From the NCBI GenBank assembly GCA_949318235.1, contig OX439137.1, forward strand, positions 21,942,518-22,006,517: a DNA stretch of 64,000 bases. The letters run 5' to 3'. How positions within the stretch are numbered: position 1 is the first letter of the stretch; the number at the start of each line of letters is the position of its first letter. Under the pieces are notes generated by a model. That model was not told the origin of the DNA, did no database searches, and saw only the letters and a list, made by a program, of their open reading frames with translations. The position numbers and the translations under genes are program-made. This document shows, piece after piece, positions 35,230 to 49,699 of this stretch. This DNA comes from Ecdyonurus torrentis. Its lineage: Eukaryota > Arthropoda > Insecta > Ephemeroptera > Heptageniidae.

Positions 35230-35582
35230 TGCCTTGTATTTCAAAATATAAAAAGAAAAAACTTCTAAACTTTATGATGCTATTTGCAAGCTGATAGTAA
35301 CATAAAAATAAAAAATAAAAATAAAAATAAAAATAAAAATTTCAGAACTCGAGACCATCAGATAGGAGACAAAAAAAACTATTGAAATTAATATGGAATA
35401 AGAATTAATGAGATTAAAACTTCAAAAAAATGGTAGCTCAAAATCTAGCGTGATAAGAATAATTATAATCCCTATTTTTTTTTATGATACCTTATCCTAA
35501 CGTATCACTGTGCAAAATTTTAAATTTTTCTCTCTTTACTACTTTTTAGTCAAAACTCGCAGTAGCTTATTTTCTGTCTTTA
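35230..35582 (+). repeat. MITE family C, copy 1
   Basis: Aligned with 56120-56545 and, inverted, 60493-60821: AACTTTATGATGCTATTT, CTGATAGTAACA, ATTTCAGAAC, ACCATCAGATAGGAGA, TAGCTCAAAATCTAGCGTG, GTATCACTGTGCAAAATTT and TAGTCAAAACTCGCAGTAGC. TTAA follows the right end at 35579-35582. A run of AAATA units (35308-35340) has expanded inside it. Confidence 0.75.
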
Positions 35583-35908
35583 AACATGTAAAAATATATG
35601 CTGTATAATCTATTAAAAATTTTATTCTACTTCTCAAAGTCAGTTAGCGATTTAAAAACAAACAAACTGGAATTCAAACGGGATATCTGGAACTGGGGGT
35701 CTCTCTCCTTGAACCGCGCCAACTTTTCTTGTATAAAAAACTGCACTGATTACTCCTATTTATTTATTTTTTTGAAGTCGTTTAGAAAGAGAACTATATT
35801 TATGGATGTTAACGTAATAAATAAATAATAATATTTCATGATTAACACCAACTTTCATGTGATTCCTATGTTTATTCATTCATACATGCAGTGGCATGCA
35901 TCAGTCGA
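35583..35908. other. Unannotated stretch with a GC-richer patch
   Basis: 35675-35735 (GGGATATCTGGAACTGGGGG, CTTGAACCGCGCC) differs in composition from its surroundings and might be an old retroposon. No match elsewhere in the window. Confidence 0.3.
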
Positions 35909-36004
35909 GTGGTTCGCAAACTCTGCTACAAAAAAATGCGCATTACATTTGAATAACCATAGTTGATCGTCATTTTAGTAGCAGAAACAAGGATTACGAA
36001 TAGC
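35909..36004. repeat. MITE family F, copy 4
   Basis: GGTTCGCAAACTCTGCTACA, ATGCGCATTACATTTGAATA, ACCATAGTTGATCGTCATTT and GGATTACGAATAGC, in the family order. Confidence 0.7.
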
Positions 36005-38581
<2,577 letters not shown>

Positions 38582-38948
38582 AGTGAAGGCAGTTGACTCG
38601 TAACTCTGTACTCCTCACCGAGTATAGGTTCGAGCCACTGCTGGGTGCGTACGTGAAGTGTGAGAGAGAGCACAACACGTTGCACGATGCATGTTTACAT
38701 GCATTCCATGACGACGCACAGCATTCGGGAGGTGCATGATTGATGTCATTGCACTGACCAGCCTGCCTAGACGTATCCACGGTTTCTCTAGGCTGTCATG
38801 GCGAATGCCGGGCTGTGTACTTAAGCCGTGGTCGGCCCGTGTGTTCTTTTTCATTAATTTGGAAAGTCCTTACCTGTCGATAAGAAAATGTCTTGACTGA
38901 GACTGGGATTGGTGTGGCACAATAACACAATATGGCAAGCAAGCAAAA
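38582..38948 (+). mobile_element. SINE family S, copy 2 (5' end truncated)
   Basis: It starts inside the tRNA-like head (GTGAAGGCAGTTGACTCG), so the A box is lost. The B box GGTTCGAGCC is perfect at about 38627. It keeps the spacer GTGAAGTGTGAGAGAGAGCA, the ACGACGCACAGCATTCGGG block and the CACGGTTTCTCTAGGCTGTC core. The 3' end GACTGAGACTGGGATTGG is followed by an AATAAAATA-rich tail. Confidence 0.88.
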
Positions 38949-39067
38949 AATAATAAAATAATAAAATAAAATGTTTAAACCTGTTAAATGATATTTTTCA
39001 GAAATTTTAATGAATTTCGTTTAATTTAAAACATATTATTATTATTTATTTTTTGCACACTAAAGCA

Positions 39068-39091
39068 AAAAAAAAAAAAAAGGGGGGGGGG
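39068..39091. repeat. poly(A)-poly(G) junction
   Basis: About 14 A then about 10 G. Similar homopolymer junctions occur at 596, 28392 and 45527. Confidence 0.85.
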
Positions 39092-40123
39092 GCTATCTGT
39101 ACAACATATTTATGCACTTCTAAAGTAAAAAATATTCGCGTATATATATAATATATTGGCTATATTAGCGTATAGCCTTGTAACGAACATTGTCTTTATT
39201 AGGAAAAGTAATTTTGCTGTACAGAAAAGGTAAAAAAAAAACTTAAAGGTTAACTTTTCAGTATTTTGTAAACGACTATAAAAAAAATTGAGATGCAAAA
39301 CTTTGAATTTAAACATGAATATATTAACCTGTAGGTCTGAATCTTAAAAATTGCCATTTCTATAAGATTAGTTATTAATAGCTACTAGAAATTTACAATT
39401 TAAATATAAAGTATTGAAGATTTGTAACAAGAGTGTATTACAAATGTTTCACATTAATGACTCCAATTTTAGATATAAAAATTGCTTTTACATTGTTTAA
39501 ATTAAAACATATATACGTAAGAAACTTAATTAGAATGAAAAAGTATCATTAACTAAAATTGTGTAACAATCGTTAATTTTAACGACGTCGTTAAGTGCGA
39601 CAATTAAGCCATGCCGTGACAATTCACTGATTACTACAATAAAATAAATGATGTTCTCTCTCTTAGTTTCTCGTATCTTTGCAATAATATTCGCATTTTA
39701 ACACACTATAGTCTGATAAAATGTAAGTTATTGTTATTTATATTAAAAGAACAATTCTATTATTTCGTAAGTGTTCTTTCTTGTTTTCCGTGATTTTTAC
39801 TTTCAGCTAATGTGTTACACTGAAGAAGAAAGCAAGCATAAGAGTATTTCACATCTGAAAGTGTTTTTACGTACAGTACTTCAATATTTTGCACAGAAAA
39901 ATTCCCACTCTTAAAAATTGGTATTTAGATGGGACACGAAATTCGTTTTACAAATACTTTTTTGATCAATAAAAATTAAAATACTTAAAAACACTAATGA
40001 TTTTTTTTTAGGACTAACATTTTATTTATTGCAGTTGTGTGATACTGGCGACAATATGCTGTCCAAAAATTTGAATACAGTAAAAGACGTAAAAGTGTAT
40101 TTTTTTTTAATTTAAATATTTCT
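39092..40123. other. Mostly unannotated; one weak exon-like frame
   Basis: At 39807-39914 (+), TTTTTACTTTCAG is followed by 35 open codons (begins LMCYTEEESKHK) to TAA, with AATAAA about 55 bases on. This is suggestive but unsupported, so no CDS is entered. Confidence 0.25.
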
Positions 40124-40245
40124 GGGGCATAAGGCTTTACGAGAAACTCGGTATCGAGAAAAGGGGGCGTGGCTAAGGAGTTCTCTATAATAAACAAGTG
40201 AGTTACGCCCCCTTTCTCAGTAACGAGCTTCTCGTGATGACTTAC
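40124..40245. repeat. Palindromic MITE-like element
   Basis: GGCATAAGGCTTTACGAGAA, CTCGGTATCGAGAAAAGGGG and GCGTGGCTAAG face the inverses CTTACGCCCCCTTTCTCAG, TAACGAGCTTCTCGTGATGA and CTTACGG. The 103-codon minus-strand frame covering it is explained by the palindrome. Confidence 0.7.
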
Positions 40246-40607
40246 GGAACAGACCTCCTTGGTCTCAGTAGAGAAAAAAGGAAGAACACCATAATGGTTT
40301 TGCAATACTAAAAATAGAAAATAAGATAACGCCTTTTTACACGCTACTTATGATTGGCGAGCACTTATACGCAGATAACTTTCATTAAGTGATCACAATA
40401 CTTTTCATAATATATGGTCACTACTTATGTTATATAAATATAATAAGATATTTTGAATGTGCGAATTGGATTACCAATAAAAAAACAAAGCAAGTGTTAC
40501 AAAGAAATAAAAATAAACATTAGCCACGTTTATAACTAGAATAAAGTCGATATAAAACGTTTATCTTAATGTAATCAACATAAAAAAAAGTTAAGACAAA
40601 AACATAG

Positions 40608-40695
40608 GTGTAAGTTTTTGACTTGTTTGATCACTTTTAGTAAAGTTTTACTTTAGGGGATCAAAACTTTAAGTATATACCTTACGTACACCTGT
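40608..40695. repeat. Imperfect palindrome
   Basis: ATAGGTGTAAGTTTTTGACT and TTGATCAC are mirrored by GGGATCAAAACTTTAAG and TTACGTACACCTGTG. Confidence 0.5.
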
Positions 40696-40891
40696 GCTCT
40701 TCAGCTAATGAGAAGTAAACTTTAACTTTTGTATAAACTTACTTCATAGCAACACTAACGTAAATATCCGTTACCTCAACGGTCGGTACAAGTTAGGGTG
40801 TTTCTAAGTCTAGGGGTCTTTTTATAGTAGTGATTATCTACAGATTTAAAACTTGTTAAATTAAAACTGATTTCTGTATTTTATTTATTAA

Positions 40892-41380
40892 ATCATTCAT
40901 TCATTCATTCATTCATTCATTCATTCATTCATTCATTCATTCATTCATTCATTCATTCATTCATTCATTCATTCATTCATTCATTCATTCATTCATTCAT
41001 TCATTCATTCATTCATTCATTCATTCATTCATTCATTCATTCATTCATTCATTCATTCATTCATTCATTCATTCATTCATTCATTCATTCATTCATTCAT
41101 TCATTCATTCATTCATTCATTCATTCATTCATTCATTCATTCATTCATTCATTCATTCATTCATTCATTCATTCATTCATTCATTCATTCATTCATTCAT
41201 TCATTCATTCATTCATTCATTCATTCATTCATTCATTCATTCATTCATTCATTCATTCATTCATTCATTCATTCATTCATACATTCATTCATTCATTCAT
41301 TCATTCATTCATTCATTCATTCATTCATTCATTCATTCATATATATATATATATATATATATTCATTCATTCATTCATTT
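40892..41380. repeat. (TTCA)n array with an AT insert
   Basis: About 450 bases of TTCA, broken once at 41281 (TACATTCA). At 41341-41361 an AT run interrupts, after which four more units follow. It is the same unit as the TGAA array at 23347 but on the other strand. Confidence 0.99.
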
Positions 41381-41396
41381 CTTATAAAAAAATGTC

Positions 41397-41500
41397 TGAG
41401 TATCCTGAAAGGTAGGCAAATAGTAGGGCATATTTGTTGTGCGGGGTAAGTAGCTTCAACGACTGCAGTTTTTTTTTTTTTCAATAAAGTTTTTTTTTTT
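41397..41500 (+). mobile_element. Retroposon 3' fragment
   Basis: GAGTATCCTGAAAGGTAGGC, GGCATATTTGTTGTGCGGGG, then T-rich sequence with CAATAAAG. Homologous to 918-1135 and inverted at 31067. Confidence 0.5.
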
Positions 41501-42046
41501 TTAATTAGTATTATTATTTACTATGGAGTGCTATTTATTATTATTATTATTTTTAGAAACCAGTGTAAAATCATAGAGAAATAAAAAGAAATAATTTATT
41601 TTTAACCTGCTGTATAAAAAAATTAATTAATAAATTTCATCTCATTCCATTGTCTAGACACTTTCTCATGATATAAACTTAATTATCACTAGAATCAATA
41701 GAAAAAGTAATTAATTTTAATTGCGTTTTATTATTTTATATTTGTACAGGAAAAGTGATAAATTTGATGAAGAGAGAGCCAGAGATTGAAAATATATATA
41801 TATATATCTGCAATTTGAATGATTAATTTTTATTTATTCAAGCCTAAAATGAAAAGCCTATTCATGCAAAAATACAATGTTTATTAATTCAATAAAATGT
41901 ATGATTTTTTTTGTAGTTATACAAACATTAAATTTTCCCATTGTTTATATTCATTTGTAAATTGATTAAATAAACATTTGGTAAAATTATACAATTTAAA
42001 AAAAAAATTATGCTTCAATAAATATTAAAAAGATACTCTTATATAT

Positions 42047-42113
<67 letters not shown>

Positions 42114-43178
42114 CTATATATATATCATTCTATAGGAGACCCTAAAGATCTATATCAGAAGTTAAATTTTTTTTTCTTTTTCCGTTTGTAAAAGCTTCGT
42201 AGAGTAAAGAAGAATTAAGTAATTTAAATTGAAGCGGGAGACAGAGAACAATTGTGACTAATGAATTCATTGAAAGCATAGAAACTCCGTCATTGTAAAA
42301 AAAAAAAAAAAAAAAAAAAAACGTTGTGCTTTATAATAAAGCTAATACAGAATTTTCCTATTCATTTAATTTCTTGGGTAATTTTATGTACAGAAATTTT
42401 CAATTCACATTTTATTAAAATTACCAAATATTTAATTAAAAGCTTATTTTATAGAATACTTACTTTTTATCATTTACAGTTTGGCACTGATCTGGAAGTC
42501 AAAGATTTACAAGAGCATAACACGTATATTTCTATAATTTTTGTGTCTTTCATTTGCAAACATTAACAAGAATAGAAAAAAAACAATAAAAAATAAAAAG
42601 TCTGATGCGTTTTTTTTTTTTTTTTTTTTTTCATTAGAGAGATTTAAATTAGCTGGTTAGACCATAAAAAATAACAAAATGATAAACATAAACTAATTTC
42701 TCTATGAAAATGACCTAGATTGCTGTTTACTCTAACTAGGCAATGTATTTATGTGCTCAAGCATAGCACTAGTGCACAATTTCATGCTAGAACTACATAT
42801 CAATTTCAGTATTTTACACAATATGAATAAGAGTAATTAAATTAATATATTATCGACATAACTTATACAGAACAGCTCCATTCATCAAAATAAAAATTAA
42901 ATATATACTATATATTTCAATGACTAACCAAACTGAATATATTTACATAATATTAAATATTTAATCTGCATATTAATTGCTAGTTATCTATTTTGTAACA
43001 TAGATACATTTAAAACGTCTGGTTTAAATTTACATAATATATTGTGAAAATTATGCTCTCTTTTGAATTGAAATGGAATATATTTTTTATTTATATAAAA
43101 ATAATCACTTTTATAGTTTAAATAAATTCTGTTTTAAATATAAAGAGCATTGAAATTAAAGTTTTATTTATATTATAA

Positions 43179-43179
<1 letters not shown>
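41501..43179. other. Mostly unannotated AT-rich region
   Basis: AT tract 42043-42110, poly(A) 42298-42321 and poly(T) 42610-42631. At 42480 (+) TTTTTATCATTTACAG is followed by FGTDLEVKDLQEHNTY and a stop at 42566, an exon-like but unsupported frame. Confidence 0.3.
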
Positions 43180-43213
<34 letters not shown>

Positions 43214-43216
<3 letters not shown>

Positions 43217-44693
43217 GGCCGGCTTGGCCATAAGACGAGGTCTGCGATCGCAGACCGGGCCAACGTCATTGCGGGCCAAGCGGGCCAGAAAAAAAAAAAA
43301 AAAAAGAAAGAAAAAGAAGAAGAAAAAACAACCAAACTTTAAAACCTTTGCCCGCATATTTTTTTAATTTTAATTTTGTATCATATGACTTAATCTATAA
43401 TGCATGCACACAAATTACTTGGAATGCGCATTTTTATTGTAACTAAAAAAAAAAAAAAAAAAAAAAAGCATTGAGATCATTGCAAACCAACTAAATTTTT
43501 TATGCACTTGGGCCAGCTAGGCATAAGGCCGTACAAGTTAGTCCGCGGGCTCCTGGATCGGGACTTTGCTTTTGCGGGCTTTTGGTTCTGATGAAAAAAA
43601 AATCAATTTAAAAAAGTTCAAAGGTACTTTGAAAAATGGCTCCCTTTTTTTATTATTTGAAAAGAAGTGATATCTTTTTTTTAATTATCATTTGCGTATT
43701 TGCGTTTTTTCAATACTTCTTGCACTACAGTAGTACGTAAATAAAATATTATATTTTGGAAAGTTATTAAATTCATATATTTATATTTTATTTAAATTAT
43801 TTATAAAAAATATATTTATTATTAAATATATATTTCTAAACATTCGAGATGTGCCCGTAAATGACCCGTTAAAAATAAGCATTTGCAAAGAATACAAGAT
43901 AAAAAAAAAGGCTAAAAACTTTTTTTAGTACAGTACAATGTTTATAATTCTCTATAGCATGTAAAATCAATTGTTAATACTTAAAAATAATAATAATTTA
44001 CAACTTTTGTCTTCAAAATAAAAATAAATTGTTGTATATAATGAGAAATGAGCTTTTATTTATTATTATTTTTTTTTTTTGACACAGGTTCAAGTGCTTT
44101 TTTAATTTTTTTTTATTTTTGAATTTTGGACTAAATATTGATTTCCCCAAATTATGGCTCGTTTTTTTTCAAATTTAAGCTTGAAATCAAGCTCTTCCAA
44201 CCAAGTCAAACCATTCGAAAAATTTTCAAGTTCTCTACACCTATAAATTCCTATAATTATAAATTTACAAATCCCTGTTCTGCCCCCCCCCCTTTGTTTC
44301 TTTTTTCCCCCCATACTTCAATTAAATCATTACATTATAACAATCATTCCTTCAATATAGTTTTTTTTCTATCATATACATCAATTTTTGTCTAATATAT
44401 TTTTTAAGGTGGCCGAAGGTCATGTCATGTAGATCGTAGTATATCAAAATAATGTCATGGTTCAATTACATACTTATTTTTCAAAATGATAGTGTTACAC
44501 ATATATTATTTTTAAAAATTGTGAAAAAAAATAAAATTTAATTCAAAATTAGCGTAAAAACCAGTGCCACGCCCCCTTTAAAAAACATTTGCGCCTGCGG
44601 CGCAAGCTGGGGGGCTCGCGCCCCCCAGACCCCCCAGTATAAGCGGGCCAATTCCCAGATTGCCAGACCGGGCCAACGAACCCCAAGCCGGCC

Positions 44694-44696
<3 letters not shown>
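43214..44696. mobile_element. Non-autonomous hAT-type element, 1.48 kb
   Basis: The ends are CAGGGCCGGCTTGG and the inverse CCAAGCCGGCCCTG. CAGGG/CAGGGGC-type ends are typical of the hAT superfamily. Subterminal GC-rich repeats follow: CTGCGATCGCAGACCGGGCC near the left and GCCTGCGGCGCAAGC, GGGGCTCGCGCCCCCCAGAC and CAGACCGGGCCAACG near the right. It sits in an AT dinucleotide tract, so the expected 8-bp duplication would be TATATATA on both sides, which is present but uninformative. The centre is AT-rich with no transposase frame. The overlapping frames at 44102-44395 lie on opposite strands and are not convincing. Confidence 0.85.

Positions 44697-44751
<55 letters not shown>
44697..44751. 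repeat. (TA)n flanking the hAT-type element
   Basis: About 27 TA units. The matching tract on the left is 43180-43213, so the element appears to have split one TA microsatellite. Confidence 0.9.
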
Positions 44752-44759
<8 letters not shown>

Positions 44760-44816
44760 GTATGCAGTATTATTGTATTATAAATAATAAAGGGGTACTA
44801 AATAAAATGCGCCAAT

Positions 44817-45119
44817 AGTTTCTATGCATTCATGTTAAAGTCAACGTCATATTGGATCACTCAATAACATGGATGGCATAGGAAAATAACTCATTTTGTC
44901 AGTTTAAAAATAAGCAATATTTTTGAGTGCATCGATGCTGCTAATTGGTTGAATTAGTATCTCAAGTATGTGAAAAAATAATAACAAAAAAAAGTTAACC
45001 GATTTCTCAAAGAATATAGCCGTAAACGATGTTTTTCCTATGCTGAGCAATGGTATTCATTACTCCAGTATGGTATCAAAGTGCAATAAATATGACGTCA
45101 TGTGCATACACCCTATATA
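44817..45119 (+). repeat. MITE family E, copy 4
   Basis: TCTATGCATTCATGTTAAAG, CATATTGGATCACTCAATAA, ATTTTTGAGTGCATCGATGC, GTTTTTCCTATGCTGAGCAA and TATGACGTCATGTGCATACA (CRE 45093-45100). The central TTAA is mutated to CTAA. Confidence 0.85.
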
Positions 45120-45177
45120 AGTATTATGATAGTTTGAAAGATACTATTTTTTTCTCTCATCATGTCTTATTTTGATA

Positions 45178-45560
45178 ATGAGGAAGACTAAAAAATTTTA
45201 GGGGGTAATTTTATGTCATATTCTAAAAGAAGACAATGTCCTGTATGAATAACTATACAAATTTGTAATTTTTTAGTTCATTAAGAATAAGAATAATATT
45301 TCTTTATTGACCCAGGCAGCTCAGGAATCGGGCAGTGCAATGAATTTTTGAAAGTCGCAAAATGACGTCTTGGTCGGTAATTCTTTTTTATGACCACATG
45401 CACAAGATGCCGCCCATGACGCAATTTTTCGTTGTTAAAATTAATTAAATGTGCTTAAAGAACTTAAAAAAAAATTGCATATTACTTGATTCAGGATAAT
45501 ACCCTCTTTTAGAATATGAAATAAAATTACCCCCCCCCCTTTTTTTTAGTCTTTCTCATT
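45178..45560. repeat. Palindromic MITE, family D, copy 4 with a retroposon insert
   Basis: Ends ATGAGGAAGACTAAAAAATT and TTTTTTAGTCTTTCTCATT. The inner arms TCTAAAAGAAGACAATGTCC and GATAATACCCTCTTTTAGAA are inverses. The CRE is mutated (TGACGTCT). The right arm has a C10-T9 run where the left has GGGGG. A minus-strand LINE tail of about 55 bases is inserted at 45289-45343. Confidence 0.8.
45289..45343 (-). mobile_element. Minimal LINE 3' tail inside MITE D
   Basis: Read on the minus strand: GCACTGCCCGATTCC, AGCTGCCTGGGTCAATAAAG, then ATTATTCTTATTCT. The GGGTCAATAAAG motif also ends the fragments at 49945 and 61865, so it is a recurring retroposon 3' end. Confidence 0.6.
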
Positions 45561-46937
45561 TTCAACGCATCGTAAATTACGTTATTATTAATTATTATTA
45601 TTTACAGGTTCATTAGGTCATCATAATAAATGGATCATGTACCTTTACTGTTCTGTCAAATCAAAGTAACGAGTCATACGTTATGTTATAACGTAGCGTA
45701 AGAGCTAGTTATCAGCTAAAATCCCGTTTAAAAACATTCATTCATAAATAATTATCAATTGAACATTTGATCGCTACCAATACCATAAATATTTTAACTA
45801 GCTTTTAATTAAAATACATATACATAATATAGTAATTACATTGTTTATATATATCATAAAAAAGTTTTTAATTTTGATATTACTTTATTACATCCAATGT
45901 TTATTAAAATCATTATAAATTTTTTGTATAATGATAATTAGTTTTTTTATTTTTATGTATAAACAAGAACATTATTTATTTAACTCAAACAATTTTTTAT
46001 GTCACTGTAGCGAGAGAGACAGAAAGAGAACGTAATTTTATATTAATCCAATTTGCATATGCGAAATATAGTTTGTTATCATATATTTTTATTTTATTAT
46101 TAAATATGAAATGTCAATTTACATAATTTTCGTCAAATTACACATCTCTCTGTTTATATTACTAATATCAATATTAAAGTTATAAACAAAAAAGTAAAAA
46201 AGTTCAATATTTGTATAATGAATTACTAATTTATATATCACCTTATTAAAATACGCAGTAATTCAGCACTTGCATGAGATTATTAAATAGATATTAAATA
46301 GATTATTAATAGATTGCAGGAAACAATATGTGATTTTTAATGATCTCCAAAACTGATGACAATATTTACCAGAATAAAAATGTGACCCCCACCACAAAAG
46401 AGTGTTAAAATACTGTATAGCATGCTATTTACGTGATAATTCTTGTTTCTGAATTTAGAAACAAGCTAGTGTAAAAAATGTTACAAAAAAATTACAGTAA
46501 AAAAGTCACTGCTATGGCACTACAGTTGGGTTTTAAGACAAGTTAAAGTTATTTATGTAAGTCCCATCAAGTGATTTGTGATGTAAATTGCTTATGTTTT
46601 CTTCTGATCTATTCCTTTAAGGCTCTCATGTCTACTAACTGATTTAAATAGCTGGTATTTAAGCTGTAATGGGACACGCACGGGGTCATTAAACCTTTCT
46701 CACAGTCTTAAGATTTGATTTAACTCTAAGAGCAATCTCTAAAATATTTTTCGACGCTGCATTATCAGTTTAGATATCACCCCGCTTTTTTTTTTTTTTT
46801 TTTTTTTTATTATTATTATTTTTTTATATATAATGTGTAAATTTTTAGGTCAATATTACACGAAAAATATTATTACTACTGATGCCAGACACATAAATCA
46901 TGTAAATTGCAATAGGTAAACATTAGCTTTGATAAGA
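45561..46937. other. Unannotated AT-rich region
   Basis: Poly(T) 46789-46808. No element or exon identified. Confidence 0.4.
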
Positions 46938-47163
46938 TATTGATACTAATAATACCTAATGCAAGTAAAACATCCACAATGACGCGTAATTTACGGAACT
47001 CTTACGTGAAGATAGGACAAACAATGCTATTTGGATTCTTACGTGAAAGTTACGTGAATTTACGCGTCATTGTGCACAGGCCATATACAATGAAATTTTG
47101 TCTCACTGAGATTGGATGAAATTTCACCTGCATTAGGTGACATTTTAGTATATCAATATCTCT
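46938..47163. repeat. Palindromic MITE-like element
   Basis: Outer GATATTGATACTAATAATAC / ATTTTAGTATATCAATATC. Middle CCTAATGCAAGTAAAACATC / GATGAAATTTCACCTGCATTAGG. Inner CACAATGACGCGTAATTTAC / ATTTACGCGTCATTGTG. Weaker similarity continues outward to about 46875 and 47220. Confidence 0.75.
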
Positions 47164-47815
47164 TCCACGTTAATATTTACCTGCTTCAATTTGCAAGATA
47201 CATCTACCTGTATGTAGTAATTTTTCTTCGTTTATCAATATATTAAAAAAAAATATCTCTTTCTTTCAAATTTAAAACCATAATAAATATATTTTATAGT
47301 TCAATTGTAAAATAAAAATGCTGCAGTAAAGTTAATATATTTAATTATTAATGAAGAATTTTAAAAAATTTCTTACAAATTATTTTTGTAGGGGAAGTTA
47401 TTGACAATTTAAAAAATGGTTTATTGTAACTAAAAACTTGTTCAAGATATTTGGTTTTGCACAGTTATTTTTTATTACATTTCCATTTTTAATTAAGTCT
47501 AGAGTGTAATTCGGAAACTTATTCTATTTTAAAGCAAACCTTCTTTTAATCAAGAATTCAAACACACATACACACACAAAAAAAACGGTCTACCATAAAC
47601 TTTTACTGGTCATGAAATCTGAAAGTATAAACAACTTTGCCATCTTTGAGATGAGTTTAATTGCTAGCGAAGTGGTTTTCAAACCAAAATCTTATAATTC
47701 ACAAACTCAAATTATGGTTTTTCTCAGCGTTTAATTATTGTAAGCAAGTTTTCTTTGTACAATATACATCGCTGCAAAAAAAATGGTAACTTAAGGATTA
47801 ACCTCAGACATTAAT
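47164..47815. other. Unannotated AT-rich stretch
   Basis: Nothing recognised apart from a short CA run near 47563. Confidence 0.35.
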
Positions 47816-47920
47816 GCTGTTCGTAAACCCTCTTTTTTGCTCCTAAAATGACAATCAGCTATGGTTAATCAATTGGAATGCGCATTTTTTGGTACAAGAG
47901 AACAGAGATTACGAACAGTA
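47816..47920. repeat. MITE family F, copy 5
   Basis: TGCTGTTCGTAAACCC and the inverse GATTACGAACAGTA, inner ATGACAATCAGCTATGGTTA and AATGCGCATTTTTTGG. The frame at 47861 runs through it. Confidence 0.8.
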
Positions 47921-47951
47921 TTACTGTATTTTGGTTCTATGGATATTTTAT

Positions 47952-48136
47952 TTCAGCATAAGTTTGTATTGTCTTCAATAGTATTTGTACCAAATTTAAA
48001 ATCAATTTATCCATCGGTTATGGAGGAAATATTGGACGTCCTATGCTCACTATGTTATTTTTTCCCACATAACTGATGGACAAATCAATTTGAAATTTGG
48101 TACACATGCTATTGAAGGCAATAAAAAATTATGCTG

Positions 48137-48141
<5 letters not shown>
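47952..48141. repeat. Palindromic MITE-like element
   Basis: TTTCAGCATAAGTTTGTATT, CTTCAATAGTATTTGTACC and AAATCAATTTATCCATC are mirrored by GATGGACAAATCAATTTG, GGTACACATGCTATTGAAGG and AATTATGCTGAAA. Confidence 0.75.

Positions 48142-48218
<77 letters not shown>
48142..48218. repeat. (AT)n microsatellite
   Basis: About 38 AT units. Confidence 0.95.
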
Positions 48219-48221
<3 letters not shown>

Positions 48222-48377
48222 AAAAATAAATTCTGTCATGCCTGAGCTTAATTTTATCGCACAAATTTTATTGCCAAAACTTTGGAATGAACTTCCAAAT
48301 CATATAAGTGATTTAGATGATGAAAAAAAAGTAAAAAAAAAAAAGAAATGAAAAATTGGATGTTTAAATTACTATAA
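48219..48377 (+). pseudogene. Relic of a LINE ORF2 C-terminus
   Basis: The frame reads MPELNFIAQILLPKLWNELP followed by NHISDLDD, and is then disrupted by an A-rich slip and a stop. After a one-frame shift NWMFKLL and a stop follow. The P-K-L-W-N-x-L-P-x-x-I motif followed by F-K-x-x-L is the familiar end of the reverse-transcriptase protein of CR1/Jockey/L2-type LINEs. The upstream part is cut off by the AT tract and unrelated palindromes. This is a dead 5'-truncated copy. Confidence 0.6.
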
Positions 48378-49257
48378 ATTTTTATGTGTTCTTAAAAGAA
48401 AATTGAATAATTAAAGTAAAAAAGAAAGGTTATTTTATTTATAAAGAAAATTGTTCTTTAAAATATAAAAAAATATATAAAACATGATTTTTAAAGAAAA
48501 AAATATGGAAATAAATATATTGATGTATTACAAAATTATGTAGTAATAATTGTAAAAAAATGAATTCATTTCATGATATAAAAATTATTACCATACAAAA
48601 TTATTAATATACAAAATTATTATTATACAATTTTTTTTTAAATATTATTAAATTAAAATACTACAACAACTGTTTAAATTATTTTATTGATATTCGAACC
48701 AGACAACAAGATCCAAGTGAGGATCTTAGCTGGTCGAAAAATGTACGCAAATGCAACGTAGAATTTAAAAAAAAAATCGTTAATTTTAGCAACATTAATT
48801 TTTAAAAATAATAATTAATGCAATAGCCCCTAAATTTATTACATAGATTAGTTCTAAAACATTATTTAAATTTTAATATTAAAATAGCAACATTTATGGT
48901 TAAATATTTATATACTAATGTACACCATAAATATCATAATTTCACTTTTCCATGTACGTTACATAACATATTTAAATTTATGTCTTGAACTTAAGTTAGA
49001 AAAAAATATCAAATAATTATTACCTTTGCATTTTTCACGTTTTATACCTGTTTATTTTTACTATTTCATTTTTTTATGACTGTATTACTTATTCTTACTA
49101 TTTTATTTAGTATACAAAATTTTATACTTATAATAAAGTATATAAATTATTCAAAGTACTAACACAGCTCCATATTACTCATATATCATATCGTCTGTGT
49201 TACAGAAAAACGTCCTAATACATAATAGCCAAGATTTATGATTACCTTCCATCCATA
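48378..49257. other. Very AT-rich unannotated stretch
   Basis: Possibly the decayed 3' UTR of the LINE relic, then anonymous AT-rich DNA. Only a weak hairpin near 48695-48740 is noted. Confidence 0.3.
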
Positions 49258-49261
49258 TTAA

Positions 49262-49593
49262 AGGAATAGACCAGAGAAAAACATAAGCATTTTTATCACA
49301 AAACACTTGATGGGATTATAAATAACATTTGTTTGTCTCAAAATCAAACAGTAGCCCCGTAGCAGTAATTAGAATATTCGATTAATGCAACCCGCACAAC
49401 ATTTTTATACTAATTTTTTCATGTTTCTGACGTCATAAACATGAATTTTCACGCAAATTGCATACTTTACAGTTTTTTCACGCTCTCTCGTGGGGCTACA
49501 TTAACATTCTGGTAAAAATTGTCAACAGTTTTGAAGATCCAATTTCGTGTTTATTCATTAAAAAGCACATGTTGTTTTATGTGGTTCATGGCT
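49262..49593 (+). repeat. TTAA-flanked MITE, family A, copy 2 (complete)
   Basis: TTAA at 49258-49261 and 49594-49597. Left AGGAATAGACCAGAGAAAAA, right end inverse AGCCATGAACCACATAAAAC. CRE TGACGTCA at 49428-49435 lies within CATGTTTCTGACGTCATAAA. Conserved CACGCTCTCTCGTGGGGCTA. Confidence 0.88.
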
Positions 49594-49699
49594 TTAAGAG
49601 ATGTAAATAATGATACTTTGTTTGCTAATTTACTTAAAAAAAATTAATTCAAAAATAATAATATGATGTTGGATCCTATTTTAATAATGAGAGTAGAGT

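Noticed and set aside
39994..40305. 103-codon minus-strand frame
   Set aside because: Much of it lies over the palindrome at 40124-40245, and there is no family resemblance or splice support.
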